A DNA stretch of 64,000 nucleotides from Akkermansiaceae bacterium (GTDB lineage Bacteria; Verrucomicrobiota; Verrucomicrobiia; Verrucomicrobiales; Akkermansiaceae). Below, one piece after another: positions 17,661 to 28,708 of this stretch. Location of the stretch: NCBI GenBank assembly GCA_019634595.1, contig JAHCBC010000002.1, forward strand, positions 248,001 through 312,000, in the 5' to 3' direction. Position 1 is the stretch's first letter. Every line of letters starts with the position of its first letter. The position numbers and the translations under genes were made by a program. Under the pieces are notes generated by a model. The model ran no database searches and was not told the origin of the DNA. It saw only the letters and a program-made list of their open reading frames with translations.

Positions 17661-19142
17661 TCAATCCCGCCCGATCGACTCCAGCAACGACATCCTCAGC
17701 TTCCAGAAATCCACATTTCCCCCAAGACCGTTTGCCATGAGCGCAAAGGGATAGGTCTTTCCGTCGCGGATGATGAAGCCGACCTCTGTCCTAACGCCGG
17801 ACATTGCACCACGCTTCGCCCTCAGCGTTCCGTCGGAACTGGCGGGCAGGCTCTGGAGGTAGCGCGGGCCATCCGGTCCGTTGAGCGCCGCGATGTTCAC
17901 CCGCGTCAGGTCCACCGGCGTGATCATCGTCGCGCGGGCGAGGCCACTGCCATCGATCAGGCGCAGCCCGGTGAAGCGGACGCCGACTTTCTCCCAATAC
18001 TCTCTGACCACCTGCGCGGGGGCCGCATCCGCGCGGCGGCCCATGGTCAGGAAAAGGCTCTGTGCCTCCAGGTTGTCGCTCACCCGTTGCATGTGGTCGA
18101 TGATTTCCGGCAGGGACGCCGACAGGTGGACGGCGAGCGGCACGGTTTCCTCCGCGGCATGCGGCTTTCCACCGAAGGTGACGCCACGCTTCACCAGCGC
18201 GGCACGGAAGATATCCTCCGCAAGCTTCGGCGGGTTCGGCACGGAACCCCGCACGGTGAATCCCTTCTCGCCCAGCGGCACGGTACCCCGCACCTGCACC
18301 ACTTCCGCATAGGGGGATGAGAAAATGGACACCCCATCCCCGCTGCCCGCCGGGCCGGTGGCCACGCGCACATCCCAGCGGGTCTTGCCCAGCGCCGGGA
18401 TGCTGCCGCCGAACTTCGCCGGATCCCCTTCCTTCGCACCGGGATCGAACCACAGCGACATGACGTTGTGGTCCACGTTCAGCCCGTAGGCACCGGTGCC
18501 GTAGGCGTTGCCGATGTCGCCCCAGTTCCAGTGCTCGTTCACCGGCTCCGCCGGGAAAACCGAGGCGTCGGATTTCAAGGAACCCTCCACGCGCTTCAGG
18601 CCCTTCCCGGCGAGCTGTGCGGCGAGCGCGTCGAGGTCTTCCGCCGAGAGGGTGGGATCGCCGCCGCCTTTCAGTACGAGATTCCCCGTAGTGGTGCCCG
18701 CCGGAGAGATGGCACCCGCCGCCAGCACCTCCGTTCGGAAGCGGAAATCCGTGCCGAGCAATCCGAAAGCGGCCCCCGCCGTCACCGTCTTCAGCGCAGA
18801 GGCGGGGCAGAGCGCGGTTTCCGCCAGCGGGGAGCCGTAGAGCAGCTTCCCATCCGCATCGAAGACACAATAGCCGATCAGCGCGCCCGCCAGCTCAGGG
18901 GCGGCGGACCACGCCTGGAAAGCCTGCTCCAGCGGGTTGGCGGGAGGTGGCGTGGGTTCCGCTTTTTCCGGAGCGGGTGGCTCCGTAGGAGTGGACGGAA
19001 GCTCTGGGTCCGTCATCGATTGCAGAGCTTCCACCACCGGAGGAATGGGATCACGCTTTGCGGACCAATCGCGGAAATACCATCCGCCCGCCGCACCCAG
19101 CGCCAACAGCAACAATCCGCCGAATGCCGATTTCCCGCTCAC
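17661..19142 (-). CDS. dacB: D-alanyl-D-alanine carboxypeptidase/endopeptidase, PBP4 (S13) family
   Basis: Periplasmic low-molecular-weight penicillin-binding protein that trims or cleaves peptidoglycan crosslinks. The GTG at 19142 places an N-terminal anchor (FGGLLLLALGAAGGWYF) right at the start; a TTG at 19196 would add 18 residues. After a Pro/Glu linker come the SxxK motif in PASALKTVTAG, the SxN motif in RVSDNLEAQSLF, and a third box reading AKRGAMSG, in which Arg replaces the Thr of the usual KTG. NLVLKGGGDPTLS and VEGSLKSDASVF are typical of S13. Family firm; effect of the KRG box unknown. Confidence 0.88.
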   Translation of the reverse strand: MSGKSAFGGLLLLALGAAGGWYFRDWSAKRDPIPPVVEALQSMTDPELPSTPTEPPAPEKAEPTPPPANPLEQAFQAWSAAPELAGALIGYCVFDADGKLLYGSPLAETALCPASALKTVTAGAAFGLLGTDFRFRTEVLAAGAISPAGTTTGNLVLKGGGDPTLSAEDLDALAAQLAGKGLKRVEGSLKSDASVFPAEPVNEHWNWGDIGNAYGTGAYGLNVDHNVMSLWFDPGAKEGDPAKFGGSIPALGKTRWDVRVATGPAGSGDGVSIFSSPYAEVVQVRGTVPLGEKGFTVRGSVPNPPKLAEDIFRAALVKRGVTFGGKPHAAEETVPLAVHLSASLPEIIDHMQRVSDNLEAQSLFLTMGRRADAAPAQVVREYWEKVGVRFTGLRLIDGSGLARATMITPVDLTRVNIAALNGPDGPRYLQSLPASSDGTLRAKRGAMSGVRTEVGFIIRDGKTYPFALMANGLGGNVDFWKLRMSLLESIGRD

Positions 19143-19204
19143 ATCGTGGAGTGTAGCGGGCCGCCCCACGACGGCAAACCCGAAGGTGACGGTCAAAGGT
19201 AGAG

Positions 19205-19449
19205 GAAGTCGTGAGACTTCCGGCTGGGGGGAAGTCGATCTGAGACTGAAGCCTTGTCCTTCACGGACGTGTTCCCAGCAGAACCTCTCACGGGGTTCGA
19301 TACATCCCTGTGTCTCAGTTGCATTGGCGAATGAAGGGAGGTGGATCTGTTATGAAATACCTTTGCCATGGGTTCCGGTTGCAGCCGGTGGACAAGAATG
19401 GGAGCGAAGCGGACATAGCGGCTCTGCCGCAATGTCCACCCTCCTTACT
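19205..19449. repeat. Repeat element R6 in the 388-bp dacB / EEP-hydrolase divergent spacer
   Basis: The right end is the GGTGGACA...TGTCCACCCTCCTTACT hairpin arm of the TAAGGAGG family, but with a 34-bp module inserted in its loop (19397-19430). Read on the minus strand, the segment next to it (CCGGCTGCAACCGGAACCCA) matches the left part of R4. The left limit is unclear; a small hairpin GGAAGTC-GTGA-GACTTCC lies at about 19209. No gene is supported in 19143-19530. Confidence 0.6.
19397..19430 (+). repeat. 34-bp nested repeat module, copy 2
   Basis: Same 34-base unit as at 11362 and 30877 (begins AATGGGAGCGAAGCGGACAT, ends GCGGCTCTGCCGC). It lies exactly at the apex of the host hairpin, between GGTGGACAAG and AATGTCCACC; the uninterrupted host form is seen at 28880-28899. 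Confidence 0.75.
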
Positions 19450-19530
19450 GCTCACGAGGTTCGCTACACGGTCACGCATCCGCCATGTTTCCTGTCTTGC
19501 ACAAACCGGGGACGGCACTGGAATGGCGTG

Positions 19531-20298
19531 ATGGTTCTCCGGAAAGCCGCCGCCGCATTGCTCCTGATGGCTTTCCCCGCCGTGGCGGAGGAGAAGCCCA
19601 CCGGCACGCTGAAGATCCTGTGCTGGAACATCCACCACGGCGTGGGGGTGGACAAGAAGCTGGATCTGCAGCGGATCGCGGCGGTCATCCGGGCACAGGA
19701 TCCGGACATCGTCGCGCTGCAGGAGGTGGATCGTGGCTGCCGCCGCAGCGCGAACACGGACCAACCCGCGATCCTCGGCGAACTCACCGGCCTGAAATCC
19801 GCGTTCGGCGAGGCAATGCCCTATGACGGCGGCTCCTATGGACAGGCCATCCTTTCGAAGCACCCAATCAAATCCACTGAGGTGATCCGGCTTTCGCAGA
19901 ACCAGGAACCGAGAATCGGTTTCAAGGCGGAGATCCTGCACCCGGCGGGGCCGGTGACGCTGGTGAGCGTCCACTTCGACTACCGCTCGCTGGAGTCCCG
20001 GCTGGCGGAGGGTGGGAACCTGCTGAAGGCGCTGGAACCCATCTCCGGACCGCTGGTGGTGGCGGGGGATCTGAACGACGTGCCCGGTTCCACGACCCTG
20101 GCCTTGTTCAAGGCCCCGTGGGAAAAGGTGACGCTGAAGGCTCCGTCCTCATCCTTTCCGTCCCGCGAGCCGGTGAAGGAGATCGACCATATCTTCCAGC
20201 GCGGCCTCACCGTCACGGAGGAGGCGTCGGTGATCGACGAACGGATCGCTTCCGACCACCGGCCGATCACCGCCGTGCTGAGGTTCCGGGCCGAGTGA
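19531..20298 (+). CDS. Secreted endonuclease/exonuclease/phosphatase (EEP) family hydrolase
   Basis: A 255-residue exported metal-dependent phosphoesterase. The ATG at 19531 gives a signal peptide (MVLRKAAAALLLMAFPAVAE). EEP motifs follow in order: CWNIHHG, DIVALQEVDRG, the central GDLNDVPGS, and the C-terminal KEIDHIF and SDHRPITAV. Substrate could be a lipid, sugar phosphate or nucleic acid. Its TGA directly abuts the stop of the convergent gene in the palindrome TGATCA, with no spacer. Confidence 0.88.
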   Translation: MVLRKAAAALLLMAFPAVAEEKPTGTLKILCWNIHHGVGVDKKLDLQRIAAVIRAQDPDIVALQEVDRGCRRSANTDQPAILGELTGLKSAFGEAMPYDGGSYGQAILSKHPIKSTEVIRLSQNQEPRIGFKAEILHPAGPVTLVSVHFDYRSLESRLAEGGNLLKALEPISGPLVVAGDLNDVPGSTTLALFKAPWEKVTLKAPSSSFPSREPVKEIDHIFQRGLTVTEEASVIDERIASDHRPITAVLRFRAE

Positions 20299-21237
20299 TC
20301 ACTTCGCTTCGGTGGAGATCCACTCCAGGAAGCCCTCGCTGGAGATGGGCACCACGTGGATGTCGGGGAGTTTTCCCAGCTCCTCGACCTTGCCATTCTT
20401 GATGACGTAGTCGGAGCCGGTCATGACGACCCGGTAAAGCGGAGAGCCGCCTTGTTCGGTTCGCCATATCTCCGTTTCCTGGGAGGCGAACTTGGCTTCC
20501 TTGAGCGTGGCCGATGCCTTCCGCGCCAGCTCCAGCGCCTCCGCACGGTCCGCCGAGGAGCCGAGCGAGAGATAGACGGGGAGTATCTTCCGGAAGGCAC
20601 GGACCTGCGCGGTGATCTCCGGGCTGACCGTCATCCATATGGCGTCGGAATCGCCCTCGTTGTCGGCGCGGATGGCCTTGAGGAAAATGGAGTCCCGGAG
20701 TTCCAGGCCATCGACCAGACCCCAGTCGGAGAAGCGCAGACCCTCCGCTTTCAGGTTGGCGATGTAAGGATTCCCCTTCATCAGCTCCAGCCTGCCGTCG
20801 TAGCGGATGCCGCTTGCGTGGACCTTGAAACGCTTCAGTTCAGCCGGGTCCGTGCGGGTCCCCTGGCCGGGCCAGCGCTCCAGCAGCACGCCCAGCGATT
20901 CCTTTTCATCCTTCGCGTGGATGACGATCTCAACGGGTGCTTTCCCCGGGCCGTCGTATTCGGCGTCGGTGATCTCCTCGCGGTCCAGCATGACGGTCTC
21001 ACGGACCATCTCGCCGGTGGTCTTCTTCCGCTCGATGAGCTTGGTGGTGGACTGGCTGCGGTAGTAACTGCCCTTGTTGTCCGTCACCGTCCGCAGCACA
21101 GCGTAGGTCTCCGTCCCGGAGCCGAAGAATTTCTCATCCGCGCGGATGACCTGTGGCGGCGTGGCCATGGAGGTTCCGGCAAGGCCCAGCAACAAAAACA
21201 CGCTCCGGCGGAAACAGAAAATCCCAGTCATGCCCAT
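20299..21237 (-). CDS. Exported protein of unknown function
   Basis: A 312-residue protein from the ATG at 21237 (MGMTGIFCFRRSVFLLLGLA), with a signal peptide ending near TSMATPP. The mature chain has no domain I recognise. It contains many predicted strands (TYAVLRTVTDNKGSYYRSQS, VEIVIHAKDEKES), a helix-rich middle around FRKILPVYLSLGSSADRAEA, and ends LPDIHVVPISSEGFLEWIST. It is convergent with the EEP hydrolase and lies downstream of alaS on the other side. Start could also be the Met two codons later. Confidence 0.55.
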   Translation of the reverse strand: MGMTGIFCFRRSVFLLLGLAGTSMATPPQVIRADEKFFGSGTETYAVLRTVTDNKGSYYRSQSTTKLIERKKTTGEMVRETVMLDREEITDAEYDGPGKAPVEIVIHAKDEKESLGVLLERWPGQGTRTDPAELKRFKVHASGIRYDGRLELMKGNPYIANLKAEGLRFSDWGLVDGLELRDSIFLKAIRADNEGDSDAIWMTVSPEITAQVRAFRKILPVYLSLGSSADRAEALELARKASATLKEAKFASQETEIWRTEQGGSPLYRVVMTGSDYVIKNGKVEELGKLPDIHVVPISSEGFLEWISTEAK

Positions 21238-21277
21238 GATGTTAGGGCATGACCGGGATGTTATCAAATCAAGACGT

Positions 21278-24157
21278 TCAGACGGCGAAAGCGCCGGTCG
21301 CAGCGGCCTTCACCTCATCCAGCTTCGCGCGATCCGGTGCGGCACCCCGCGCCTGGTCAGGCTTGCCGCCGCCCTTGCCACCGGCGATGGCGGCGAAATC
21401 ACGGAGCAGGGAACCCGCGTTGAGGCCCTTTGCCAGCGCATCCGGCCCGCAGTGGACGGCGAGGTGGAGTTTCTCCCCGTCATCGACGATGGCCAGCGCG
21501 GGACCGGCGAAGTTTTTCTTCTTCAGCCCGTTCTGCAGCTCCTGGAGCAGGGACGCGTCTGACTCGAACGAAACGATGATCGGCTCACCCTTGGCGATGA
21601 GTTCCGCCAGCGCCTCGTCGGCCAGCTTCGCGGCGGCTCCGGCCTGCAGCTTCTTGAACTGCTTCTCCGCCTCGATGGCGGCCTGCTGGGTGTCCTCCAG
21701 CGTCTTCTGTGCGGAGGCGAAGGTGGCGTTGATCTGGCCGATGTCCGCCCTCTCGACGAGCATCGCCGCCATGATGGTGGGGAAGTCATTCGCGGTGACC
21801 GGCTCCGCGCCGAGCGAGGCGAGCTTCTCGTTGGCCGCGGCCAGCTTCACCTTCGCCGCCTTGAACTCGGCGTCCCATTTCTCGGTCGCCTCGTTCAGGT
21901 AGGCCCATGCGGATTCGCCGCAGACCGCCTCGATCCGGCGGACGCCGGACGCGATGGCACCCTCGCTCCTGATCTTGAACAGGCCGATCTCGTTGGTGTT
22001 GCGGACGTGGGTGCCGCCGCAAAGCTCCATGGACGGACCGTCGAGCTGGTTCGGTGCGCCGCCGATCTGGACGACGCGGACGTTCTCGCCGTACTTGTCG
22101 CCGAAGAACTGCATGATGTCCGTGCGGCCCTTGATGTCCGCGTGCTTCACCTCCGTCCATGAGACGGACAGGCCCTGCTTGATGGCACCGTTGACCATCT
22201 CCTCCATCATCGCGATCTGCTGCGGGGAGACGGCGGCGCTGTTGAAGTCGAAGCGCAGGCGGTGCTCGTCCACGGAGGATCCCTGCTGGGAAGCGTCCTT
22301 GGAGACGGCCTCATGCAGCGCCCAGTGGAGGAGGTGGGTGGCGGTGTGGTGCGCCTCGATGGGGCGGCGGCGGCTGGTGTCCAGCTTGAGCGTCACGCGG
22401 TCCAGCACCTTGATGCCAGCGGCGGCGTCCACGATGTGGGCGCGGGCCTTGCCGATCTGCTGTACGCCCGTGATGGGATGCTCATGGCCGAAGGCAACCA
22501 GCGTGCCGGTGTCACCGGACTGGCCACCCATCTCAGCGTAGAAAACCGTCTTGTCCGTGATGACGAACAGCGCGTCCTCCTGCGGATGGATCTCCAGCAC
22601 GGTGGCCTCCACCTCATCGGACTCGAAGCCGGAGAACTCCGTCACCGCATCCGTGGAAATGTCGAGGGCACGGACGACGGTGGTCTTCTGGGCGGCGCGG
22701 GCGCGCTCTTGCTGAAGCCGCATTTCCCGCTCAAATCCTTCCCCATCGGTAATCCAACCTCTCTCCGCGAGAACGAGATCTGTTAGATCTTTAGGGAATC
22801 CGTAGGTGTCATAAAGTTCGAATGCAAACTCTCCAGGCAATTGATTCGATCGGAAATCCGACGCGAAGAGGGTTCCTTCAGCATTCGAATCCGTCCAATT
22901 GCTTGAGTGTTCCTGGAGCATTACTTCCAAACGCTTCAGGCCACGGTCCAGCGTCTGGTTGAAGCTGGCCTCTTCCGTTTCCAGCGTCTGGCGGACGGTG
23001 TCCTGGCGGTTTCTCAGCTCCGGGAAGACGCCGCCCATTTCCGCGACGAGCGTCTCCACCAGTGCGCCGAAGAACGGCTTTTCACCGGAGAAGCCGAGCT
23101 GGCGGCCGTAGCGGACCGCACGGCGGAGGATGCGGCGCAGCACGTAGTTCCGGCCGTTGTTGCCGGGCATGATGCCGTCCGCGATGGAGAACGAAAGGGT
23201 GCGCAGGTGGTCGGCGATGACGCGGAAGGCGATGGCGTCCTTCATCTCCTCGTTGAAGGCGGAGCGGTCCGCGCCCAGCGCCGGATAGATGTTGGAGTAG
23301 GTCTTGCCGCTCAGTTCCTCCAGCTTGCGGAAGATCGGCTGGAAAACATCCGTCGCGTAGTTGCTGGGCTTCACGGAGAAGTCGGTGAACCCCTTCGTGT
23401 TCTGGATGATGGAGCAGGCGCGCTCGAAGCCCATGCCGGTGTCGATGTGCTTCGCGGGCAGCTCGCGGAAGGTGCCGTCGGCCTCCGCGTTGTACTGGAT
23501 GAAGACGAGGTTCCAGATCTCGATGCAGAGATCGGAGTCGTTGTTGACCAGATTCCGCCCGGTGACGGGGTTCCCCTCCGGGGTGAGGTCCACGTGGAGT
23601 TCGGAGCACGGCCCGCAGGGGCCGGTCTCACCCATCATCCAGAAGTTGTCCTTCACGTTGCCGTGGACGATCTGCTCCTCGGGATTGCATCCCTTGGAGC
23701 GGAACAGCTCGGCCCAAATGTCATAGGCTTCCTGGTCGAAGCTCCCCGGGTCGCCTGGCTTCGGCGCATAGACGGATGCGTAGAGGCGGTGGGCGGGCAG
23801 GCCCCAGCGCTCCACGACCAGCTCCCATGCCCAGGCGATGGCTTCCTTCTTGAAATAGTTGCCGAACGACCAGTTCCCGAGCATCTCGAAGAACGTGTGG
23901 TGGTAGGTGTCATAGCCGACATCCTCCAGGTCGTTGTGCTTGCCGCCGGCGCGGATGCATTTCTGGGTGTCCGCGGCGCGTGGCGGATCGTACGGAGCCT
24001 TCTCGACGCCGAGGAAGTACGGGACAAACGGGTTCATCCCCGCGTTGGTGAACAGCAGGCCGGGCGACTGCGGGAGCAGCGATGCCGAGGGCACGATGGT
24101 GTGCTGTTTCTCACGGAAGAAATCGAGGAAGCTGTTGCGGATCTCGGCGGCGGTCAT
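21278..24157 (-). CDS. alaS: Alanyl-tRNA synthetase
   Basis: Charges tRNA-Ala. The 959 residues comprise the aminoacylation core (FLDFFREKQHTIVPSASLLP, FTNAGMNPFVPYFLG), the ELYDTYGFPKDLTDLV segment, the editing domain with HHTATHLLHWALHEAV and CGGTHVRNTNEIG, and a C-terminal DHHA1-like domain with GGKGGGKPDQARG. It is somewhat longer than the E. coli enzyme (876), with extra residues in the linker. A stretch at about 22741-22920 is only about 49% G+C by my count while the protein stays typical; see findings. Confidence 0.97.
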   Translation of the reverse strand: MTAAEIRNSFLDFFREKQHTIVPSASLLPQSPGLLFTNAGMNPFVPYFLGVEKAPYDPPRAADTQKCIRAGGKHNDLEDVGYDTYHHTFFEMLGNWSFGNYFKKEAIAWAWELVVERWGLPAHRLYASVYAPKPGDPGSFDQEAYDIWAELFRSKGCNPEEQIVHGNVKDNFWMMGETGPCGPCSELHVDLTPEGNPVTGRNLVNNDSDLCIEIWNLVFIQYNAEADGTFRELPAKHIDTGMGFERACSIIQNTKGFTDFSVKPSNYATDVFQPIFRKLEELSGKTYSNIYPALGADRSAFNEEMKDAIAFRVIADHLRTLSFSIADGIMPGNNGRNYVLRRILRRAVRYGRQLGFSGEKPFFGALVETLVAEMGGVFPELRNRQDTVRQTLETEEASFNQTLDRGLKRLEVMLQEHSSNWTDSNAEGTLFASDFRSNQLPGEFAFELYDTYGFPKDLTDLVLAERGWITDGEGFEREMRLQQERARAAQKTTVVRALDISTDAVTEFSGFESDEVEATVLEIHPQEDALFVITDKTVFYAEMGGQSGDTGTLVAFGHEHPITGVQQIGKARAHIVDAAAGIKVLDRVTLKLDTSRRRPIEAHHTATHLLHWALHEAVSKDASQQGSSVDEHRLRFDFNSAAVSPQQIAMMEEMVNGAIKQGLSVSWTEVKHADIKGRTDIMQFFGDKYGENVRVVQIGGAPNQLDGPSMELCGGTHVRNTNEIGLFKIRSEGAIASGVRRIEAVCGESAWAYLNEATEKWDAEFKAAKVKLAAANEKLASLGAEPVTANDFPTIMAAMLVERADIGQINATFASAQKTLEDTQQAAIEAEKQFKKLQAGAAAKLADEALAELIAKGEPIIVSFESDASLLQELQNGLKKKNFAGPALAIVDDGEKLHLAVHCGPDALAKGLNAGSLLRDFAAIAGGKGGGKPDQARGAAPDRAKLDEVKAAATGAFAV

Positions 24158-24241
24158 GGGAAGGGCCGGGGAAGATGGGAAAATCCCCGCGTCGAGTAAA
24201 GCCCGGGAAAATGGCCCCTGTTGCTGGGGAGGCCCGCCCCC

Positions 24242-24967
24242 TCACCCCACCAGCACACGGCGCAGCGCGGCCATTTCCTCCGCAACGGATTCCTCCGTGG
24301 GATCTGCCAGGGTGTCCGCCACGGTGACCCGCAGCAGCTCGCCGAACCTCTTGCGCAGCCGGTGGAGGGCGACGCGCAGCGCCTCCGCGCTCAGGCCCAG
24401 TTCCCGCGCCACCTCATCCTGGGAAACATTTCCGCCCGCGGGGCTGAGGAGCGGCCGCATGGCGGCGAAGGCCGCGCCCTTTCCCGCCGCCTGCTGTTCC
24501 TCCGCCAGCCGTTGCAGGGCCGCCTCCAGGATGGCCATGGCGCAGCGGCGGTCGAACTCGTCCTCCGGGGACGCGCCCTCCTGCTCCGCCTGAAAGCCCT
24601 TTTCCGCCTCCAGCGCATCCATCGACTGGATCTCCCGGTCACCGCCGCGTTTCAGGGCGCTTTCCTTCCGCCATTCCCCGCGCTGCCAGCGCTGGAGCGC
24701 GCCAAGGAGAAAGGACCGCATCTTCCCCGCCTCCGCATCCGGCTTGGAAAAACCATCCTCCGCGAGGAGGGAGGTCAGGAAACCCTGGGCCGCGTCCTGC
24801 GCGTCCGCCGGGGACATCCCGCGCCGCCGCAGGAAGGCATAGACGGGCATCCAGTAGAGGCCGCACAGCTCGCCCAGCGCCTTTTCGCGGGCTTCCGGAC
24901 GCCCTTTCATCTGGGCCACCAGGCTCCACCGGGTATTCGGGAAAGGCGCGTCACTGCGGGGTTCCAT
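24242..24967 (-). CDS. Sigma-70-family sigma factor of the type linked to Ser/Thr kinases
   Basis: A 241-residue protein from the ATG at 24967 (MEPRSDAPFPNTRWSLVAQM). NTRWSLVAQ, LYWMPVYAFLRRRGMSPADA-QDAAQGF and the C-terminal HTH region (VSQDEVARELGLSAEALRVA, LHRLRKRFGELLR) match the sigma-like family typical of planctomycetes and verrucomicrobia. The paralogue at 62845-63552 has the same TRWxVL, DAEDYVQGFF and LYRLRKEYREIL blocks. It is divergent from a lipoprotein-OmpA-kinase gene set. The longer upstream ORF is not supported. Confidence 0.85.
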   Translation of the reverse strand: MEPRSDAPFPNTRWSLVAQMKGRPEAREKALGELCGLYWMPVYAFLRRRGMSPADAQDAAQGFLTSLLAEDGFSKPDAEAGKMRSFLLGALQRWQRGEWRKESALKRGGDREIQSMDALEAEKGFQAEQEGASPEDEFDRRCAMAILEAALQRLAEEQQAAGKGAAFAAMRPLLSPAGGNVSQDEVARELGLSAEALRVALHRLRKRFGELLRVTVADTLADPTEESVAEEMAALRRVLVG

Positions 24968-25010
24968 GGTCCGCATCCAACCCTGTCCGGCGGGCGGGTT
25001 CAATGCGCCG

Positions 25011-25050
25011 TGAAAATTTTTTGCGAAACCGTGTAACGCCGCCCGGCGGA
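25011..25050 (+). promoter_or_regulatory. AT-tract plus TGTAACGCC motif upstream of the lipoprotein-OmpA-kinase genes
   Basis: The spacer between the sigma factor (-) and the lipoprotein gene (+) contains TGAAAATTTTTTGCGAAACC followed at once by GTGTAACGCCGCCCGG. A partly similar string (GGAAAAATCGT then CTGTGACCTCCGCGCCC) precedes the kinase after the other sigma factor (63560-63588). It may be the target promoter of this sigma class; two instances are too few to prove it. Confidence 0.3.
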
Positions 25051-25082
25051 CCGCCAGAGAACGGAGCGAAAGGAACAACATC

Positions 25083-25658
25083 ATGAAAACCATCGCAATC
25101 ATCCTCACCGCCGTCGCCCTCGCCTCCTGCGCCAGTGACTCCGGCCACCACACCTACCACCCCGTCCCCGGCCGCACCGAGCCACCGCGCGTGGACGACC
25201 GTGAGCCGATCCGTCCGATCCCGGGCGGTGGCTTTGGCGGCATCTTCCTCGGCGGCGGCCACCGCGACATCGGCGCGCTGTCACCGGACGGTCGCCGGCC
25301 CGGTCTTCGCCCGGATGTCTTCGGCGCAGGCCGGGATGACGCTCCGGAAGTGATGCCCTCCGACCCGCCACGCCTCGGCGATCCACCCCGCACTCCCGCC
25401 CCCGGCAGCCGCTTTCTCGACCCGGGCATCGCCCGCCGGATCCCGCTGCCATCCCCGGCACCCGCCCTCACCCCTCCGCCGGTCCGCCGCCCCATGGTCC
25501 CACCCACCATCATCCCGCGCATGCCGTCCCCACGCCCCGCGGAATCCGCCCGCATCACCCCGGTGCCGGACCGCTCCGTGCGCATCCCGGCCCGTGTGAC
25601 CCGCATAACTCCGGGGGAATCCGCACTTCGTCTCGACCGCTCCGCCCTTTCCCGGTAA
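25083..25658 (+). CDS. Pro-rich predicted lipoprotein, unknown function
   Basis: A 191-residue protein with a lipoprotein signal (MKTIAIILTAVALASCASD, lipobox LASC). The mature part is disordered and very rich in Pro, Arg and Gly (DDREPIRPIPGGGFGGIFLG, repeated PPxR and PxPRP). An AAGGA box lies about 8 bases before the ATG. It is the first gene after the presumed sigma-controlled spacer and is followed by the OmpA-family gene 41 bases later, suggesting a cell-envelope role. No domain is recognised. Confidence 0.6.
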   Translation: MKTIAIILTAVALASCASDSGHHTYHPVPGRTEPPRVDDREPIRPIPGGGFGGIFLGGGHRDIGALSPDGRRPGLRPDVFGAGRDDAPEVMPSDPPRLGDPPRTPAPGSRFLDPGIARRIPLPSPAPALTPPPVRRPMVPPTIIPRMPSPRPAESARITPVPDRSVRIPARVTRITPGESALRLDRSALSR

Positions 25659-25699
25659 TGATTCCACAAGTTTTCAAACTCCATAACTCCACCACCACC

Positions 25700-26701
25700 A
25701 TGAAAGCCATCCTATCGCTCTTTGCCTGCCTGACCATGGCGGCGTCCGCCATGCCCACCTCCGACGCCGCAGGTGCGAAGGACTATCCCGGCATCCCGCG
25801 CTACGAGGGATCGAAGATCCTGACCCAGTCGGAGCAGAAATTCGGCGAGATCCTCCTCCAGACCGCCGGCCTCAGCGCGCCGAACTCCACCGACCCGAAG
25901 GAAGTCCGCCCGGTTTCCGGAGCGCTCCACCGCACGACCTACGCCCTGGCCAACACCCCGGACGAACGCCGGACCGTGCTGGAGGTCTTCAAGAACTACG
26001 AGCAGGCGCTGAAAGACGCCGGGTTCACCACCATCTGGACCGGTGACCAGGGCGCCATCCGCAACGGCCCGCCCGCCGTCTCCTACTTCCCTGAGGCGGA
26101 CCGGAAGGAACTGTTCACCGGCATCAAGGAACGCCGCTATCTGGCCGCGGAGAAAGGCGGACTCTTCGCCGTCATCTTCGTCGCGGAGCGCCAGTGGGAC
26201 CACACGTTCCGCAAGGCGGATCCGTCGAACTCCTTCAAGGCGGACCTCAAGCTGCCCGCAGGCACCATCATGGTCCAGGCGGACTTCATCAACACCACGC
26301 CGATGGAGGAGAAGATGGTCCTGGTGAAGGCGGAGGAAATGGAGAACAAGATCTCCGACACCGGCCGCATCGCCCTCTACGGCATCCACTTCGACTTCAA
26401 CAAGGCGGACCTCAAGCCGGAATCGGAGCCGACCATCGGGGAGATCGTGAAACTGCTGAAGGACAGCCCTTCCCTCAAGCTGCTGGTCGTGGGCCACACG
26501 GACAACGTCGGCACCTTTGAGTTCAACCAGGACCTGTCCCAACGCCGCGCCGCCACCGTGGTGAAAGAACTGACCTCGAAGCACGGCGTCGCCGCCGGCC
26601 GCCTGTCCGCCCACGGAGCGTCGTTCATCTCCCCCGTGGCCACCAACAAGACCGACGAAGGCAAGGCGCTCAACCGCCGCGTCGAGCTGGTCGAACAGTA
26701 A
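25700..26701 (+). CDS. OmpA-family outer-membrane/peptidoglycan-binding protein
   Basis: A 333-residue exported protein. The ATG at 25700 yields a signal peptide (MKAILSLFACLTMAASAMP). The middle holds an unknown region starting KDYPGIPRYEGSKIL, seen in other envelope OmpA proteins. The C-terminal OmpA domain is clear: IHFDFNKADLKPESEPTIGE, VVGHTDNVGTFEFNQDLSQR-RAATVV, and NRRVELV. It probably binds peptidoglycan. It lies 33 bases upstream of the kinase gene, so the two may form an envelope-sensing unit. Confidence 0.9.
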   Translation: MKAILSLFACLTMAASAMPTSDAAGAKDYPGIPRYEGSKILTQSEQKFGEILLQTAGLSAPNSTDPKEVRPVSGALHRTTYALANTPDERRTVLEVFKNYEQALKDAGFTTIWTGDQGAIRNGPPAVSYFPEADRKELFTGIKERRYLAAEKGGLFAVIFVAERQWDHTFRKADPSNSFKADLKLPAGTIMVQADFINTTPMEEKMVLVKAEEMENKISDTGRIALYGIHFDFNKADLKPESEPTIGEIVKLLKDSPSLKLLVVGHTDNVGTFEFNQDLSQRRAATVVKELTSKHGVAAGRLSAHGASFISPVATNKTDEGKALNRRVELVEQ

Positions 26702-26734
26702 CCACCCGCGAACGTCCCGCCCCACCCCACCGCC

Positions 26735-28704
<1,970 letters not shown>

Positions 28705-28708
<4 letters not shown>

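Noticed and set aside
22741..22920. Possible intein or intron in alaS
   Set aside because: The reading frame and conserved residues run straight through, with no extra sequence; only base composition differs.
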